Below, one piece after another: positions 11,546 to 23,047 of a stretch of 62,000 nucleotides of DNA. The notes beneath the pieces are model-generated. The model saw nothing but the letters and a program-made list of their open reading frames with translations. It was not told the origin of the DNA and ran no database searches. The position numbers were made by a program, and so were the translations under genes. Source of the DNA: Branchiostoma floridae (taxonomy: Eukaryota > Chordata > Leptocardii > Amphioxiformes > Branchiostomatidae); the NCBI RefSeq assembly GCF_000003815.2, contig NC_049994.1:2467502-2529501 (forward strand). The letters run 5' to 3'. Numbering within the stretch: position 1 is the stretch's first letter; every line of letters begins with the position of its first letter.

Positions 11546-12031
11546 CACTACCAAAAATGCTTTTTCTTGTTTATCTTGTTTGGCTTCCTCACAGAAACTT
11601 TATCTTCCAGGAAGAAAATTATTCTGTCCCTAAGAAATGTTAGAAAAATGTGCTTGTCCATGGGGCAAACAAATTTTTTCTTGTTAAGTTTTTGAGAAAT
11701 TTTGAGATTTGTTTTCTTGTATTTCTCAAAATGCCTTTTCTTGTTTATCTTGTTTTGCTTCCTCACAGAAAATTTATCTTCCAGGAAGAAAAAAAAATTC
11801 TTGTATTTCTTAAGAGTTGAATTTGGTTAGAAAAAAACAATAATTTCTAGAATTTTTTTCTTGCATTGTAAGAAAAAATAAGAAGATTTTGCTTAAATGT
11901 CTAAAATAATTTTTGTAGTTTCTCGTTTTGCTTGAATTTTTTTCTACATTTTCTTCCTGCAAGAATATTTTTCTTCATACAAGAATTGTCCATGGGGTAA
12001 GCAAAGTAAGACAAAATCATTTTTGGTAGTG
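11546..12031. mobile_element. TA-flanked MITE (486 bp)
   Basis: The ends are perfect inverted repeats, CACTACCAAAAATG at the left and its complement at the right, each next to a TA dinucleotide (11544-11545 and 12032-12033). That fits a Tc1/mariner-type target. The interior is A/T-rich with two direct copies of a ~65-bp segment (11559-11620 and 11731-11797; 'cttcctcacagaaa' and 'cttccaggaagaaa'). It has no transposase frame. The long open frames seen here are low-complexity Lys/Asn artefacts. Confidence 0.75.
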
Positions 12032-12316
12032 TACTGAAACAGTATCTGATATGTGACGTTGAACTTTTTCTCTTCTTTGTTTCTAGCGAAGCCAAAGAGA
12101 CTGTACCCTCATACATAAGGGTGATATCCACCCTATCATATCAAGCAGGGAAAGCAAACGTCCCTTTAGACATAATTACTTATAACAAAGGATCACAAAT
12201 ATAAGTTGAAGCAAAATTTATATATGGGAAGAAGTGCAAAAACATGTGCAAAACATATATTGTGATGAGAGAAAATTATGAAAACCAACAAACCATCATG
12301 TAAACTTATTTGTTAT

Positions 12317-12553
12317 CTTAACTTTGTATCCATAAACAAGGTATCAAAGAAACGTCGGCGAACATAAAGTTCTTGTCGAAACATGACACACACATTCACA
12401 CCAATAGATGTGTTTCTCCATTGCGTGTTGAAGACTCCGTCCGTCTGCCACTGATTTGAATTTAAGCTGTGGACAGTGGTTGCAGTTCTCCATCTGACTA
12501 CCCTGAGAAAGGAGTAAAGACGTAGTACATGTAGTAAGTGATTGGGCTGTCAA
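12317..12553 (-). other. Possible last exon of the modular lectin gene
   Basis: A good acceptor (ctcctttctcag, exon from about 12502) lies downstream of the discoidin exon. Joined in phase 1 it reaches a stop at once, which would make it the terminal exon. One other frame contains WQTDGVFNTQW and IGVNVCVMF, which look protein-like but would need a different phase. I do not recognise a domain. Confidence 0.25.
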
Positions 12554-12874
12554 TAATGTGACCTGTGTAAGTTAGTGAAAGGTGTACGTACATAATCAAG
12601 CATGGATTCTGCAGACGCCATTTGCATAACCAAATATTTCATAGATGTATGGGTCTCTGAACTCTTGTTCTTATCTGCTTCATTTAAAGTGGGGCCAATG
12701 TTAACAAAAAATTATTAGGTTTGTCGACTATGGCTATCAAGTTCCCCGTCAATAAATCTACTCGGAAGAGTTTAGTCAAACAATGTTACCCTTTTGCTAC
12801 TATTTACTTTGAACCTTCCTTGTATCGATATTTCTATAGGTTATAAAACAATTTTTTCATTTTATTTACTTTAC

Positions 12875-13315
12875 CTTCTAATAGTCCGTAGAGGTCTAGC
12901 TCTATGAGCCATGGCTGCCAGCCCGAGTGGGTCTCAGTAATTAGGAACCTCCAATACCGAGCTGTTCCCTCAAACCCGCCGAACTCCTGCCGCTGGCTCG
13001 TCCCTCCCTGCACGGTAGTAACGGTCACGGCGCCCTCCCAGTCGTACGGACTCCCAACCTGCGACTTTTGCAGCGTAAAGGCTGCAATGTCATGGATTGT
13101 GTCTCCGTAGTTGTTTACAGCGACGCGAGTGATAGTATGTGACGCTGTGAGGTCCAGTACAATGTAACAGTTGGCCCAGACCTCTTGGGGGTTCCAGTAG
13201 GTCCCAGTGTCTCCATCCAAGGCCTTTGCGGCATCATACGTCACTCCGTTGCCTGGGGCCCACGGTGTGCCGGCGGAGTCCACAACCCATGACGGATCCC
13301 TTACCAGCCACACAC
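12875..13315 (-). CDS. F5/8 type C (discoidin) domain exon of a modular secreted protein
   Basis: The 441-bp exon has an acceptor (acgtctccag) and a donor (GAAG/GTAAAG) and encodes an F5/8 type C domain. Visible features are VTYDAAKALDGDTGTYWNP, a YIVLDLTASHTITRVAV strand pair, AFTLQKSQ, ARYWRFLITETHSGW and a closing IELDLYG. This fold binds glycans or phospholipids outside the cell. The exon starts with two bases of a split codon and ends with one, so it is a symmetric phase-1 module, the class that shuffles freely. It lies downstream on the same strand as the SUEL lectin and LamG exons, and I infer a single gene. The 5.1-kb intron before it contains the inverted-repeat complex at 13.7-17.5 kb. 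Confidence 0.88.
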
Positions 13316-14445
13316 CTGGAGACGTATAACGTATGTTATCATTTCTCTGTCAATATTTCGTATAAAAAAAGAAACCTTAACTAAACGTAAATATGTCTTA
13401 TATTGAATATGGAGCGATCGTTGACACACCACAACGGCACACATACACTTGTAATATGTACCGTATAGAATATCTGGTAACATTCACATTACCGCCCCAA
13501 CCACGGTGGTCAAATACGGGCTCAAAACCTCACATGCCTAGCCGAACTCGAATCTTGTTCCACGATGTTCAATATGACGTGATTCGAACCGAACACATGT
13601 TCTATTTGTGGTCATCTGCGGTCGTTGCCGGTAAACACTGCTGTCTGGCCTTTTTTCCCCTAACTACCTTGAATGGACCCTTCCAGCCGAACACCATTAG
13701 CCCCGCCCCCTGTTCGATCTCGGGTTCTATTTCAAAACCTCGGTCAAAAACGGCGCGAGTTGCAAAAACATGGCCGTCGCCGCTATTAGGCTTCGGTTTA
13801 GCTTTTGGGGCCCGAAATCCTCTCAGAACGGGCGAAAGAAAAATGCTATGCATTCCTTGTGTAAGGCTACATACACTGGGTACAGTCGTTTGAAGAGGTG
13901 CGGAAAAAGCTGCGGTAAGGGCGATATAATTTCAGTCCGAGCGGAAGCGGGAGGCGCTCCATAATATCACCTTGTTGGTGGGCAAGAGTAACCGGTTTCT
14001 GACATGCGGTTGATGCAGGTGTAAAGCTGGGTACATATATCTGTGACAGGTTTTCTACTGCGTTGTTGAATGCATGGCATTTGCATACATGCTCTGGAGA
14101 AAACCCAAATTAAGAATAAAGCAGCTCGGTCACTCACGGAGAGGGAGCTTGTACCACATGCCAAATATAAAACCCTATAGACAAAGTCCGCTAGTGCAGA
14201 ATCCCGTCTCTTCTACGTACACTGCTTACATGTACATCCTACCCAGGAACAAAGTAATGCTATGAAGCACCTACACTTGCCAAAACAACTATACTCAGCC
14301 GGTGTAGTCTTCAACAAAAAGGGCATGGCATTTTTCTTTGCCCATTCCTGTCCCACTAGGGCTGTTGAGAAGGGGTTGTACCAATAGCTCCATGGAGCCA
14401 GCTCCATGGAGCCAGCTCCATGGAGCTATTAGTACAACCCTGCTC

Positions 14446-15045
14446 CCAACCTACCAGCTCCATAAAGCCAGCTCCACGCAATTTGAATACATACCAATTT
14501 GAATACATACAATTGGTTCACGTCACCTTCAAAACAAATTCATATTTCGCTTTGAATACATACAGTTAGTTCATGTCATCATAGGAAAAATCTTAGTCGG
14601 CTATAGAGCCGCCCTTGTAAACGAAAAACAAGTTTCATGGAGCCAGCTCTATGAACTTTGAATGTATACAATTGGTTCTCGTCACCACAGGAAAAAAATA
14701 TTTATATAGTCCGCTATTGGGCCGCCCTTGTAAACGAAAAACAAGTTTCGTGGAGCCAGCTCTATGAACTTTGAATGCATACAATTGGTTCTCGTCACCA
14801 CAGGAAAACAATCTTTATATAGTCCGCTATTGGGCCGCCCTTGTAAACGAAAAACAAGTTTCATGGAGCCAGCTCTATGAACTTTGAATGTATACAATTG
14901 GTTCTCGTCACCACAGGAAAAATCTTAGTCCGCTATGGGGTCGCCCTTGTAAACGAAAAACAAGTTTCATGGAGCCAGCTCTATGAACTTTGAATGTATA
15001 CAATTGGTTCTCGTCACCACAGGAAAAATCTTAGTCCGCTATGCA
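14446..15045 (+). repeat. Tandem array, ~106-113 bp units (left arm)
   Basis: About five units share 'ggagccagctctatgaactttgaatg', 'tacaattggttctcgtcaccacaggaaa', 'agtccgctat' and 'cgcccttgtaaacgaaaaacaagttt'. Unit starts near 14639, 14752, 14865 and 14971 give spacings of about 113, 113 and 106 bp. The earlier copies (14446-14620) are more diverged. Confidence 0.8.
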
Positions 15046-16104
15046 ACATTCTTCGTAGAGGCGGGTTTGATACTATATTACGCCACCGTGGATCTGAGAT
15101 AATTATCATCGTCTTCCTGGAGGGACCTAAAACGGGGGTCTCGTGCTCGAGGACTCATTACTCAACACATTGGGTACCTACTGGGATGCAAAATACACCA
15201 GATAATACTATTATTATTAATAATTGTCAAACGGGTGCCTTCGGGGTAGTGGACATGTTCTATTAACATCTCATATTCTATAACAAAACAGAAGATTTGA
15301 AAATAAGATTGAGTCTTGGGACAGGTGTAGATCTCCCACGCGGGACTTCGTCATGGGCGTCGGGGCAACCCCTTTTATTATTGTGCAACATCTTATCCAT
15401 ACATGTTTTTATTGTTTGTTTTTTCCGGCACTAGCATTGTCCGCCCGGCACCCCTCCGGTTATCAGTCGGTGAGCTGCTAGATAATTGTTACAGGCTGTG
15501 ACAAGCCACGGTGGGAGTTTCACAGTGGGCAAGCCGTAAAACGCTTTGTAACGATTAGCAGGGAGGTGTCGCATTCCTCAGTACACGGTCCCGTAAACAA
15601 TGCCCTCCAAGCAGAGGTTGGGTTTCGAGATGAATTTGAAGTCTTTTTATTCATTTTTGTCGGACTTTCTAATTTCTTGTATGGATACGTATTTATCCAA
15701 CTTATAAACCTGCCATGGGGGACAAAGTGCTCACAAACTTGTGGTACGACCTATTCTATACTGTGTATTACTTTTGACAAAACGTTCAAAGCCAAAGCGT
15801 TGATAGTATATTATGTACTGACGGCAAACTGGCCACTAGTTTGGGGAATGAACGATTGACAATTTACTATCTGATTTTAGAATAAGAACGTTAACCTGGT
15901 AATGTTAGCTCTATATCGGCGGTCTTGTGACAGCACAAAGTAAAATGCTACATTTCACAAAGGCGCCGCTTGCTTGGGTCGTTGTATCGTACTAGGGTGT
16001 ATTTTTTACTGTCTGTTTTTCGTTTAACAATAATGTCAACACTAGCAGTCGATTCCCCTTAATTCTTTATTGTTCCCACATAAAGGTGCTATCTATTCCC
16101 ATAT

Positions 16105-16150
16105 TGTGTGTTTGGTGTGTGTTTGGTGTGTTTGGTGTGTTTGGTGTGTG

Positions 16151-16192
<42 letters not shown>

Positions 16193-16208
16193 TGTGTGTG
16201 TGTGTCTC
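16105..16208 (+). repeat. (GT)n / (TTTGGTGTG)n microsatellite
   Basis: Alternating GT with a leading run of 'gtttggtgtg' units. Frames read across it are low complexity and not coding. Confidence 0.95.
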
Positions 16209-16469
16209 GTGCGTTTGGCAAGAAATCCCCCTGGAGTCGAATGTACCAGGCCTAAGTAAAAGTTCACAGGATCAGGGATATAATTTGCAGTCAAGTTTTC
16301 ACGTGGGCTGTGAATATCATTCCTGTGTGTTCCCTGTTTGGACCGTCAGAGTTTTGCCGAAGTAAACTTTGTTTTCAAAAGTTGTTGCTTCACAGTCGCT
16401 GTCTTCTTTGTACGGATGGTGCGCCAATGAAGCAAAACAACTTGAAGGAGCACCTCAGAAAACAACATC

Positions 16470-17060
16470 TAAGACCGTGGCTGTGCGGGCTTGTTTGTTT
16501 GTTGTTTACAAGTATAGCAAACTACAAATTTATCTTGAAGGTGACGTGAAACATGTATAGTATTCAAAGTGCGTGGAGGTGGAAGAATGCAGGCCGTGGC
16601 TGTGCGGGCTTGTTTATTGTTTACAAGAAAAGCTAACCATATATTTCCCTTGGAGGTGACGTGAAACATGTATAGTATTCAAAGTGCGTAGAGGTGGAAA
16701 AATGTACGCCGTGGCTGTGCGGGCTTGTTTATTGTTTACAAGAATAGCTATATAGCGAACCATATATTTCTCTTGGAGGTGACGTGAAACATGTATAGCA
16801 TTCAAAGTGCGTAGAGGTGGAAGAATGTACGCCGTGGCTGTGCGGGCTTGTTTATTGTTTACAAGAATAGCGAACCATATATTTCTCTTGGAGGTGATGT
16901 GAAACATGTATAGTATTCAAAGTGCGTAGAGGTAGAAGAATGTACGCCGTGGCTGTGCGGGCTTGTTTATTGTTTACAAGAAATCGAACTCTAAATTGCT
17001 TTTGATGGTAAAATGAAACATGTCTATGTATTCCAAATGCATAGAGGTGAAAGGATGTGG
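16470..17060 (-). repeat. Tandem array, ~115-123 bp units (right arm, inverted)
   Basis: Units marked by 'ccgtggctgtgcgggcttgttt' start near 16475, 16594, 16709, 16832 and 16947. On the complementary strand each reads 'cgcactttgaatactatacatgtttcacgtcacctccaagg...cttgtaaacaataaacaag'. This is clearly homologous to the left-arm unit but diverged. A degenerate sixth unit runs past 17060. Confidence 0.8.
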
Positions 17061-18235
17061 GCCGTGGCTGTGCAGAGTAGCAAACTATAAATTTCTATTG
17101 AAGGTGAAATGAAACCTGTCTATGTATTCGAAGAGGTGAAAGAATGTGTTACCAAGGCGTCTCCACAGCGGACTATAATTTTTTTCTTGATGTGACGTGA
17201 ACCAATTGTATGCATTCAAAGAAAACGTGAAACGTGGTTATGCATTCAAAGTGCGTGGAGCTGGCTCCATGGAGGTGGGAGGTTGGGCGCAGGGTTGTAT
17301 TAATATCTCCATGGAGCTGGCTCCATGGAGCTGGCTCCATGGAGGTATTAGTACAACCCCTATTGGGGCTGTTTTTGACCGAGTATTCGAAATAGAACAG
17401 GTGATTCTATTTGTTCGATATGGCATTCGGCTGGAAGGGTCCATTAGCCAAAAAAGATAGTTTTTCACCAATGTAAACAATTTTCTGACAGTAAATCCAT
17501 GACATCACTTTGTTTGGGACCTGTAATATGTAAGAAAGCTACTGACGTTTGTGTTGGTGACCTTGAATTTTTGCAGTGTTGTTTACACTGGTATCAATTA
17601 CACCCTCCCGCTATTCGTGCGGCATGACATGCGTGCAAACATCGTTTAAGATCTCGACCAAGAAGGGTCTAAATTAACACATTGACGGCTCAAAATGACC
17701 GCAATGGTTTTCCCGAGATTTCTGTTTTTGGGATTTTTAGAAAATGCCTTTGATTTTGAATTATTGGTAATTAAGTGCGAAAAATGCAATTTTGGGCATA
17801 TTTTCGACCGTCGATTTTCTTGAAATCAAAAATTAAAAAATCCCAAAAACAAAAAGTTTTATTTTCCTCATAGATGTCGAAAAATTTAGAATTCGAAAAT
17901 TTTCGATGACACATGCAGCCCATCTTATCAAGACTTTGGTCAAATTAAAGGCCTTCCTGAAAACAGAAAATGATCGTCTTTTTGAGCAAAATCGAAACAA
18001 AACAGCTATTTAAATTCAAACGACAAGATTCAAAGTATGTAAAATACTAATTCTATCTTGTTTTAAAAACATTTTCCTTGTCAAAACATTTTGTTTCTTT
18101 TCAACTATTTTACGGGTAGCCAAAAGTAGGCCTCCAGTAACCCGATACTCTGTCGAACGCGCATAGCAACGGGAAAGAATACCCTAGTAACCGACCGCCG
18201 TGAACAACCCCCAGCATCCCAATACAACCTCCCTG

Positions 18236-18440
18236 CGATAAAGCGGTATGACGCCTCAAGACACTTGTGTTGTATTCTCTATATACCCGCCTGTGATACA
18301 GCGGTATGACGCTTCAAGACACTTGTCTTGTATTCTCTATATACCAACCTGTGATACAGCGATATGACGCTTCAAGACACTTGTGTTATATTCTCTATGT
18401 ACCCACCTGTCATACAGCGGTATGACGTATCCAGGTACTT
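18236..18440 (-). repeat. 58-bp tandem copies of an exon/intron junction
   Basis: 'gcggtatgacg' recurs at 18243, 18301, 18359 (gcgatatgac) and 18417, exactly 58 bp apart. The 18417 copy covers the real 3' end of the SUEL exon and its donor (GACAG/GTGGGTA at 18407/18406). The other copies carry near-identical but mutated junctions such as CACAG/GCGGGT and CACAG/GTTGGT. They could serve as decoy donors. Confidence 0.8.
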
Positions 18441-18754
18441 CTGCACACCCAAGCAGGGGTCTCCGCCGAATACGAAGTAATCGGCCCGCACTGCGCACTG
18501 CTGTTGGCCCTGGCAGGCTCCCCTCACCACTGACAGGCTGCTGGCTGCCCGGCAGTTGGTGCTACAGACGGAACATCCACAGGCGGGGTACCGATCGGGC
18601 GACGCCCGGCCGAAGGTGGCGTCCATGATCAGGAGCGTCTTACCCTCCGCGCACGACAGATGCAAGGTGCCCCACTCACAGGTGTAGGCTGTTTGTATAT
18701 CGCTTGAGGTTGTTGTTGTCAGCAACTGACCAGGGACTGTCGGAAACACCGATT
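18407..18754 (-). CDS. SUEL-type (rhamnose/galactose-binding) lectin domain exon
   Basis: The 348-bp exon begins after the acceptor ccggtag and ends at the donor GACAG/GTGGG. It encodes a SUEL lectin domain with eight or more cysteines in the family order: TCEWGTLHLSC near the start, LIMDATFGR, CSVCSTNC, VRGACQGQQQCAVRA, and DPCLGVQKYLDTSYRC at the end. SUEL domains bind L-rhamnose or D-galactose in egg lectins and adhesion receptors. The exon is symmetric phase 1, like its partner exons. A Thr-rich linker (TTTTSS) precedes the domain. Confidence 0.9.
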
Positions 18755-18867
18755 CTACCGGAAAAGAATCGGATTGGTTAATATTTGTGAACAGACACAC
18801 CCAATTCCTGACACTAGTGTGTTTTTACTTATGTTGCAATTTTAAACTCTATATCCGGCCGGCTGTA

Positions 18868-19632
18868 ATCACTCAAAAGTCATAATTAATAATCTTCAAT
18901 AGTAATCACTCTACAGCCTTAATTCATAGTCTTTACTAGTAATCACTCTACAGCCATAATTTGTAGTATTCACTAGTAACCACTCTACAGCCATAATTTA
19001 GTCTTCACTTAATTACTCTACAGCCATAATTTATAGTCTTCACTAGTAATCACTCTACAGTCACAGTTTATAGTCTTCACTAGTAATCACTCTACAGCCA
19101 TGATTGATAGTCTTCAGTAGTAATTACTCTACAGCAATAATTTATAGTCTTCACTAGTAATCACTCTGCAGCTATAATTTATAGTCTTCACTAGTAGTTA
19201 CTCTACAGCTATAATTTATAGTCTTTACTAGTAATCCCTCTACAGCTATAATTTATAGTCTTCAATAGTAACTACTCTACAGCCATAATTTATAGTCTTT
19301 ACTAGGAATCACTCTACAGCCATAATGTATAGTCTTCACTAGTAATCACTCAACAGCTATAATTGATAGTCTTCACTAGTAATCACTCTACAGCCATGAT
19401 TGATAATCTTCACTGGTAATCACTCTACAGCCATAATTTATAGTCTTTACTAGGAATCACTCTACAGCCATAATTTATAGTCTTCACTAGTAATCACTCA
19501 ACAGCTATAATTGATAGTCTTCACTAGTAATCACTCTACAGCCATGATTGATAATCTTCACTAGTAATCACTCTACAGCCATAATTGATAGTCTTCACTA
19601 GTAATCACTTTATAGCCATAATTTATAGCCAA
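18868..19632. repeat. 37-bp minisatellite with 148-bp higher-order period
   Basis: About 20 copies of a 37-bp unit (tagtaatcactctacagcca followed by taatttatagtcttcac) fill the intron between the LamG and SUEL exons. Variants such as 'tctttactaggaatc' recur exactly 148 bp apart (19293 and 19441), i.e. four units. The right-hand half therefore has a higher-order repeat structure. Confidence 0.92.
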
Positions 19633-19646
19633 GAAGCTGACCTCAC

Positions 19647-21613
19647 CTTTACAAGCATCGCGCGCTGCGACAATCTGTTCTTGAGTCATGGCGTAGTTGT
19701 ACAGTTGCAGGCAGGCGATACGCCCCGCGAAGTACCGAGGATCATCTTCGTCCTGGGCCCTCACCGCCACCCGGACAGGATGCTGACTTGCAACTTCAGT
19801 AACCCCGATGTATTGTTCACGTGCCAGTTCCCCGTTGCTCCAGAGGGAGGCCACTCCTGTTGTGCTGTCGTAGGTTCCACCAACGTAGTTCCAGGCGTCC
19901 AGTTGCAGCACTCTCGCAACTACATCAGATGAAAAATGTCCATCTCTGCCTATCGGCCTGCAACATACAAGGATAATTATATTCAATTCAACCAGGATAA
20001 CAATAAATTTGATCTGGCTGTTAAAAAATTTAAAAAAAAAAAAATTAACCCTATCCAGATCGGGCTTTTTTGGGATACCTGGGACCGGGGGGGGGGCTCT
20101 TTTGACCCCCCTTCGTATTTTCAAAACGGCTTAAGTTACGATCACCAAATTTAGAGGGGATGATGTACTAGTAAAGTTTTATATATTCTGTAATTTTAGT
20201 ATCGTTATGACGTAATATGACGTAATTATGACGTCATAATGTCATTTTTAGGCTAAAGTCGTCTACATATGAAATTTCCGCTATACTTATAGGTATTTAA
20301 GAAAACGATGACTATAAAGGTTATCGTATTGGTGTCTAAGTCTGCCAAAACTTTTGTTGCCAATGACGACGACACTGACGCCAATATGATGTCAGAAAAT
20401 GACGTCATTTGTCCGCCATCTTGGATCGACAAGCTTAAATTTTCTGAAATACGATTTTTTCCACATATAACCCCAAAACACAATGGAAGTGGACTAAAAA
20501 GGTTCAAATGATTGTGTTTTGTAAGAAAATAAAAGATTTTGACGGAATTTGAGTAAAAATAGCATGCATTTATCGTTAAAATTGGCATTGTCCGCCATCT
20601 TGGATTTTGATCCACGACGTCATCAAATTAGCATAAATTATCAATAATTAATTAGAATGTAACTTTAAATTACACAGTATCTTAATGATATAGATAAACA
20701 AGTTTGGTTCAGCAATAAAACTATGAAATCCCATAATTCAAACTGAAATTAGTAAATTTGGTAAAATATGCCTGTCAGAAACCCGTTGCCATGGCAACAC
20801 GAAAAATCACCAACTAAAATTTTTTCGCAGAATTGTTGCTAACAATATTTTAGGAAAAGTCACCAAGTTTCGTAGTCCTAGCACACGTCGTTCGGCAGTT
20901 ATCTGACGTCAAAGTTGGCGCAGGCACTTTTAGCCCCCCCCCCCCCCCCCGGTTTGCATAGTTACGTATGAAACAACAAGGGAGTAGAAACAGAAAGAAA
21001 CAACATGCCTCCAACCGGGATCGGACCCGGGCCGGCAGATCACAAATCGAAAGTGCAAACCGTTCGGCCAAAAGGCTTACTTATAGGCTTTTCGGTTTAG
21101 CAGTCCTTAAACACCACTGTTACACGTATCTTTACACTAGACAAGCAATTCAACGGGGCCGACCAACTCCTGTACTAGCAAAACTCCCCTGGCAAATTAT
21201 TCTCCCTATACTGGCCAGCGTATTTAGTCTGGTAGAGACTAAAACGTACCGCAGCTGAAGGTCATGTGGTTGCAACTGCCAAAAGTGCAATGCCCAGTGC
21301 CAGATATTGGGGTTGGTCCCGACGTAGTCGAAGATCGGTCCATCCTCTCCGGTAGGATAGACGTGTGCCAGTATGGTGAAGGAGTAGCGCACGTCCAATT
21401 TGCCGTTGTTTGGAATGTCGATGTAGGAATTTGCAGTTCCAGAAAACAGGAAAGCTCCGTCGGCGTCGCCATACGGACCTGCGGCTAACTGGGTCCCCGT
21501 TGCTGTCCCGTCGTTTCCGTTTCCGGTGATGTCTGATGCTCCAAACCGTGCGTTCAAGGGCCATAAACCTACCGCATCAGTCGTAGCTGCAGGGACGGCT
21601 GTAGTAGCTGAAA
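19647..21613 (-). CDS. LamG-like (concanavalin-type lectin) domain, two exons
   Basis: Exon 21613-21250 (acceptor aatctcag, donor CTGCG/GTACG) encodes the N-terminal half, with AVGLWPLNARFGASDITGNG, FSGTANSYIDIPNNGKLDV, YSFTILAHVYPTG and HWALHFWQL. Exon 19957-19647 (acceptor tgttgcag, donor AAAG/GTGAGG) encodes the rest, with AWNYVGGTYDSTTGVASLW, NGELA and YFAGRIACLQLYNYAMTQEQI. The first exon ends with two codon bases and the second begins with one, so they join in frame. The whole domain enters and leaves in phase 1. The fold matches LamG/Laminin_G_3 sandwich domains. The intron holds a TTAA-flanked repeat. No start codon or signal peptide was found, so upstream exons lie beyond 21613. Confidence 0.85.
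20049..20965 (+). mobile_element. TTAA-flanked repeat, long copy in the LamG intron
   Basis: It begins TTAA/CCCTATCCAGATCGGGC, has a G-run, several 'gacgtcat' words and 'cgccatcttgga', and ends with a C-run and a diverged CGGTTTGCATAG terminus. The order of words matches the copies at 25294-25748, 36800-37042 and 8870-9270. TTAA targets and CCC-termini suggest a piggyBac- or Kolobok-like non-autonomous element. The assignment is inference. Confidence 0.6.
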
Positions 21614-21699
21614 CTGAGATTTGTTTATATATTTGCGCAAGGAGAAAGCACATAATAAATGATACAATAAACAATAGATACGGGTCCAGGAGCGAAAAA

Positions 21700-23040
21700 T
21701 ATCAACAGAAAGTGTAATTAAACACCACAGAGTGCCTGCTACTTTACCAGTAACCAAGATGACAGCCTTGTGGACCAGGTTATTGACCTTATTCGTTTGG
21801 GCAAGAAGAGCAGGAAACGGGGCAAAAAAATCAATGCAAACACGAAATGTAACAGGGCACAGACTCCCAATGCAGTCCTGCATTTGAATACTTAGAGGAC
21901 ATGTAAGAAAAGGGCTAAGAAAAGTCACCTACGTGAGGTTTAGTGGCTTGAAAAGTCTGACTTCTACATTGTATCTGTAGAAACTTTCGGCCAGTTTGAT
22001 ACGGTACAAAGGTCAACACTACAGCAGAACGAGCTCTTGCTGTCCCCCTTGACTAGTAGATCAAAGGTCACCAAACGTATATATCAGACTGCCTAGGACA
22101 CTCCAAACACTCTAACTGAGCTAAAAGCCTACTTAAAAGTAAAAAAAAAATGAAATAGCTAAAACCAATACCTGTTATTTCCAGCTCAAAAATGCCAACA
22201 TTTCCCAAGGAAAAGGCTGCTTTTAACAAATAAAATTTGCATCAAATTCGACCTAATACGCCTGCGTATTAATGGTGACCTGCCACCTGCTAAAATGTCA
22301 CTGAAGAATCAATCCTACCATGCGGCTGTGTGAAGGCCGGAAGTCTCTGTGACAAGGTATGTTCCCGGACGTGTGCAACCCGCAATGTCAGCCTGTCGAT
22401 CTTAGTCTTCACTTCTGAGATCCGTCCTAGTAAATGTAGCAAAGACTAATTTTAGAATGGTCTAACACACAATAATAACTTAATTGCAAATCTCTGCCCG
22501 AGGGCTATTTGCAGCGGGAAAATAGTGTGGAACAATATTATACGTGTGTAGTCTAAAAGGACTCTAAAAACTGACGTATTGAGTTTGACTTCTATTTGAG
22601 ACAGTGGAAGACGTAGGTTCCCACCTTTTCTGTAATGTTTTTGTGATGTTAAAAATCAGGGTAAAATTTAGTGGCCTCTTTAGGAGCTCTTTTCTTTCGT
22701 GATCGTAGAAGGGTTTGAATACAGGATACTATTATTAGTATCATTTTCTCGCACACAGTACACCCCTTGCCTACACATCGAATCACGGAAAAGACTTCTT
22801 CATTCGTCAGGACGAAGGAGGTTGAAAAGAGGACCGACTTAACAGGAGTAAGTGCGATCAAAGAGCTAATTGCATACCGACCGTAGTGAATGTTGTTACC
22901 GTCTTATAAAGAAGAGCATTGACATTTCTTCCCTGCCTACTGAATGGCACAAAGCAAGAACCGTTTTAGAAAGGAGTTTATGACCTTTACTGCCTGAGAA
23001 ATCAAACTTTCTAGGAAATAGTTTCATCAGCATTGTGAAT
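21700..23040. other. No gene recognised
   Basis: No domain, tRNA or array was found. Short minus-strand frames (e.g. 22649-22861) have no recognisable motif. The interval may be an intron or the 5' region of the modular lectin gene. Confidence 0.5.
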
Positions 23041-23047
23041 CACTGTT

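Larger units (their letters stand above)
13669..17465. repeat. Large inverted-repeat complex (fold-back element)
   Basis: The two ends are complementary at several levels. 'aatggacccttccagccga' near 13669 pairs with its complement near 17448. 'cctcggtcaaaaac' near 13740 pairs with 'gtttttgaccgag' near 17380. The 'ggttgtac..aatag/tctccatggagccagctccatggag' block at 14374-14440 pairs with the block at 17295-17360. Inside these lie two homologous but inverted tandem arrays with a ~1.3-kb spacer. No transposase is visible. I interpret it as a nested or fold-back DNA element in an intron of the lectin gene. Confidence 0.65.

Noticed and set aside
11548-11766. Lys/Asn-rich minus-strand protein
   Set aside because: Low-complexity A/T-rich interior of a MITE.
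16067-16365. Frames rich in Thr-His or Val-Cys
   Set aside because: Readings of a GT microsatellite.
17695-18010. Possible gene in the A/T-rich stretch with GTTTTTGGGATTTTT inverted words
   Set aside because: Only a loose inverted repeat of low-complexity sequence; no open frame.
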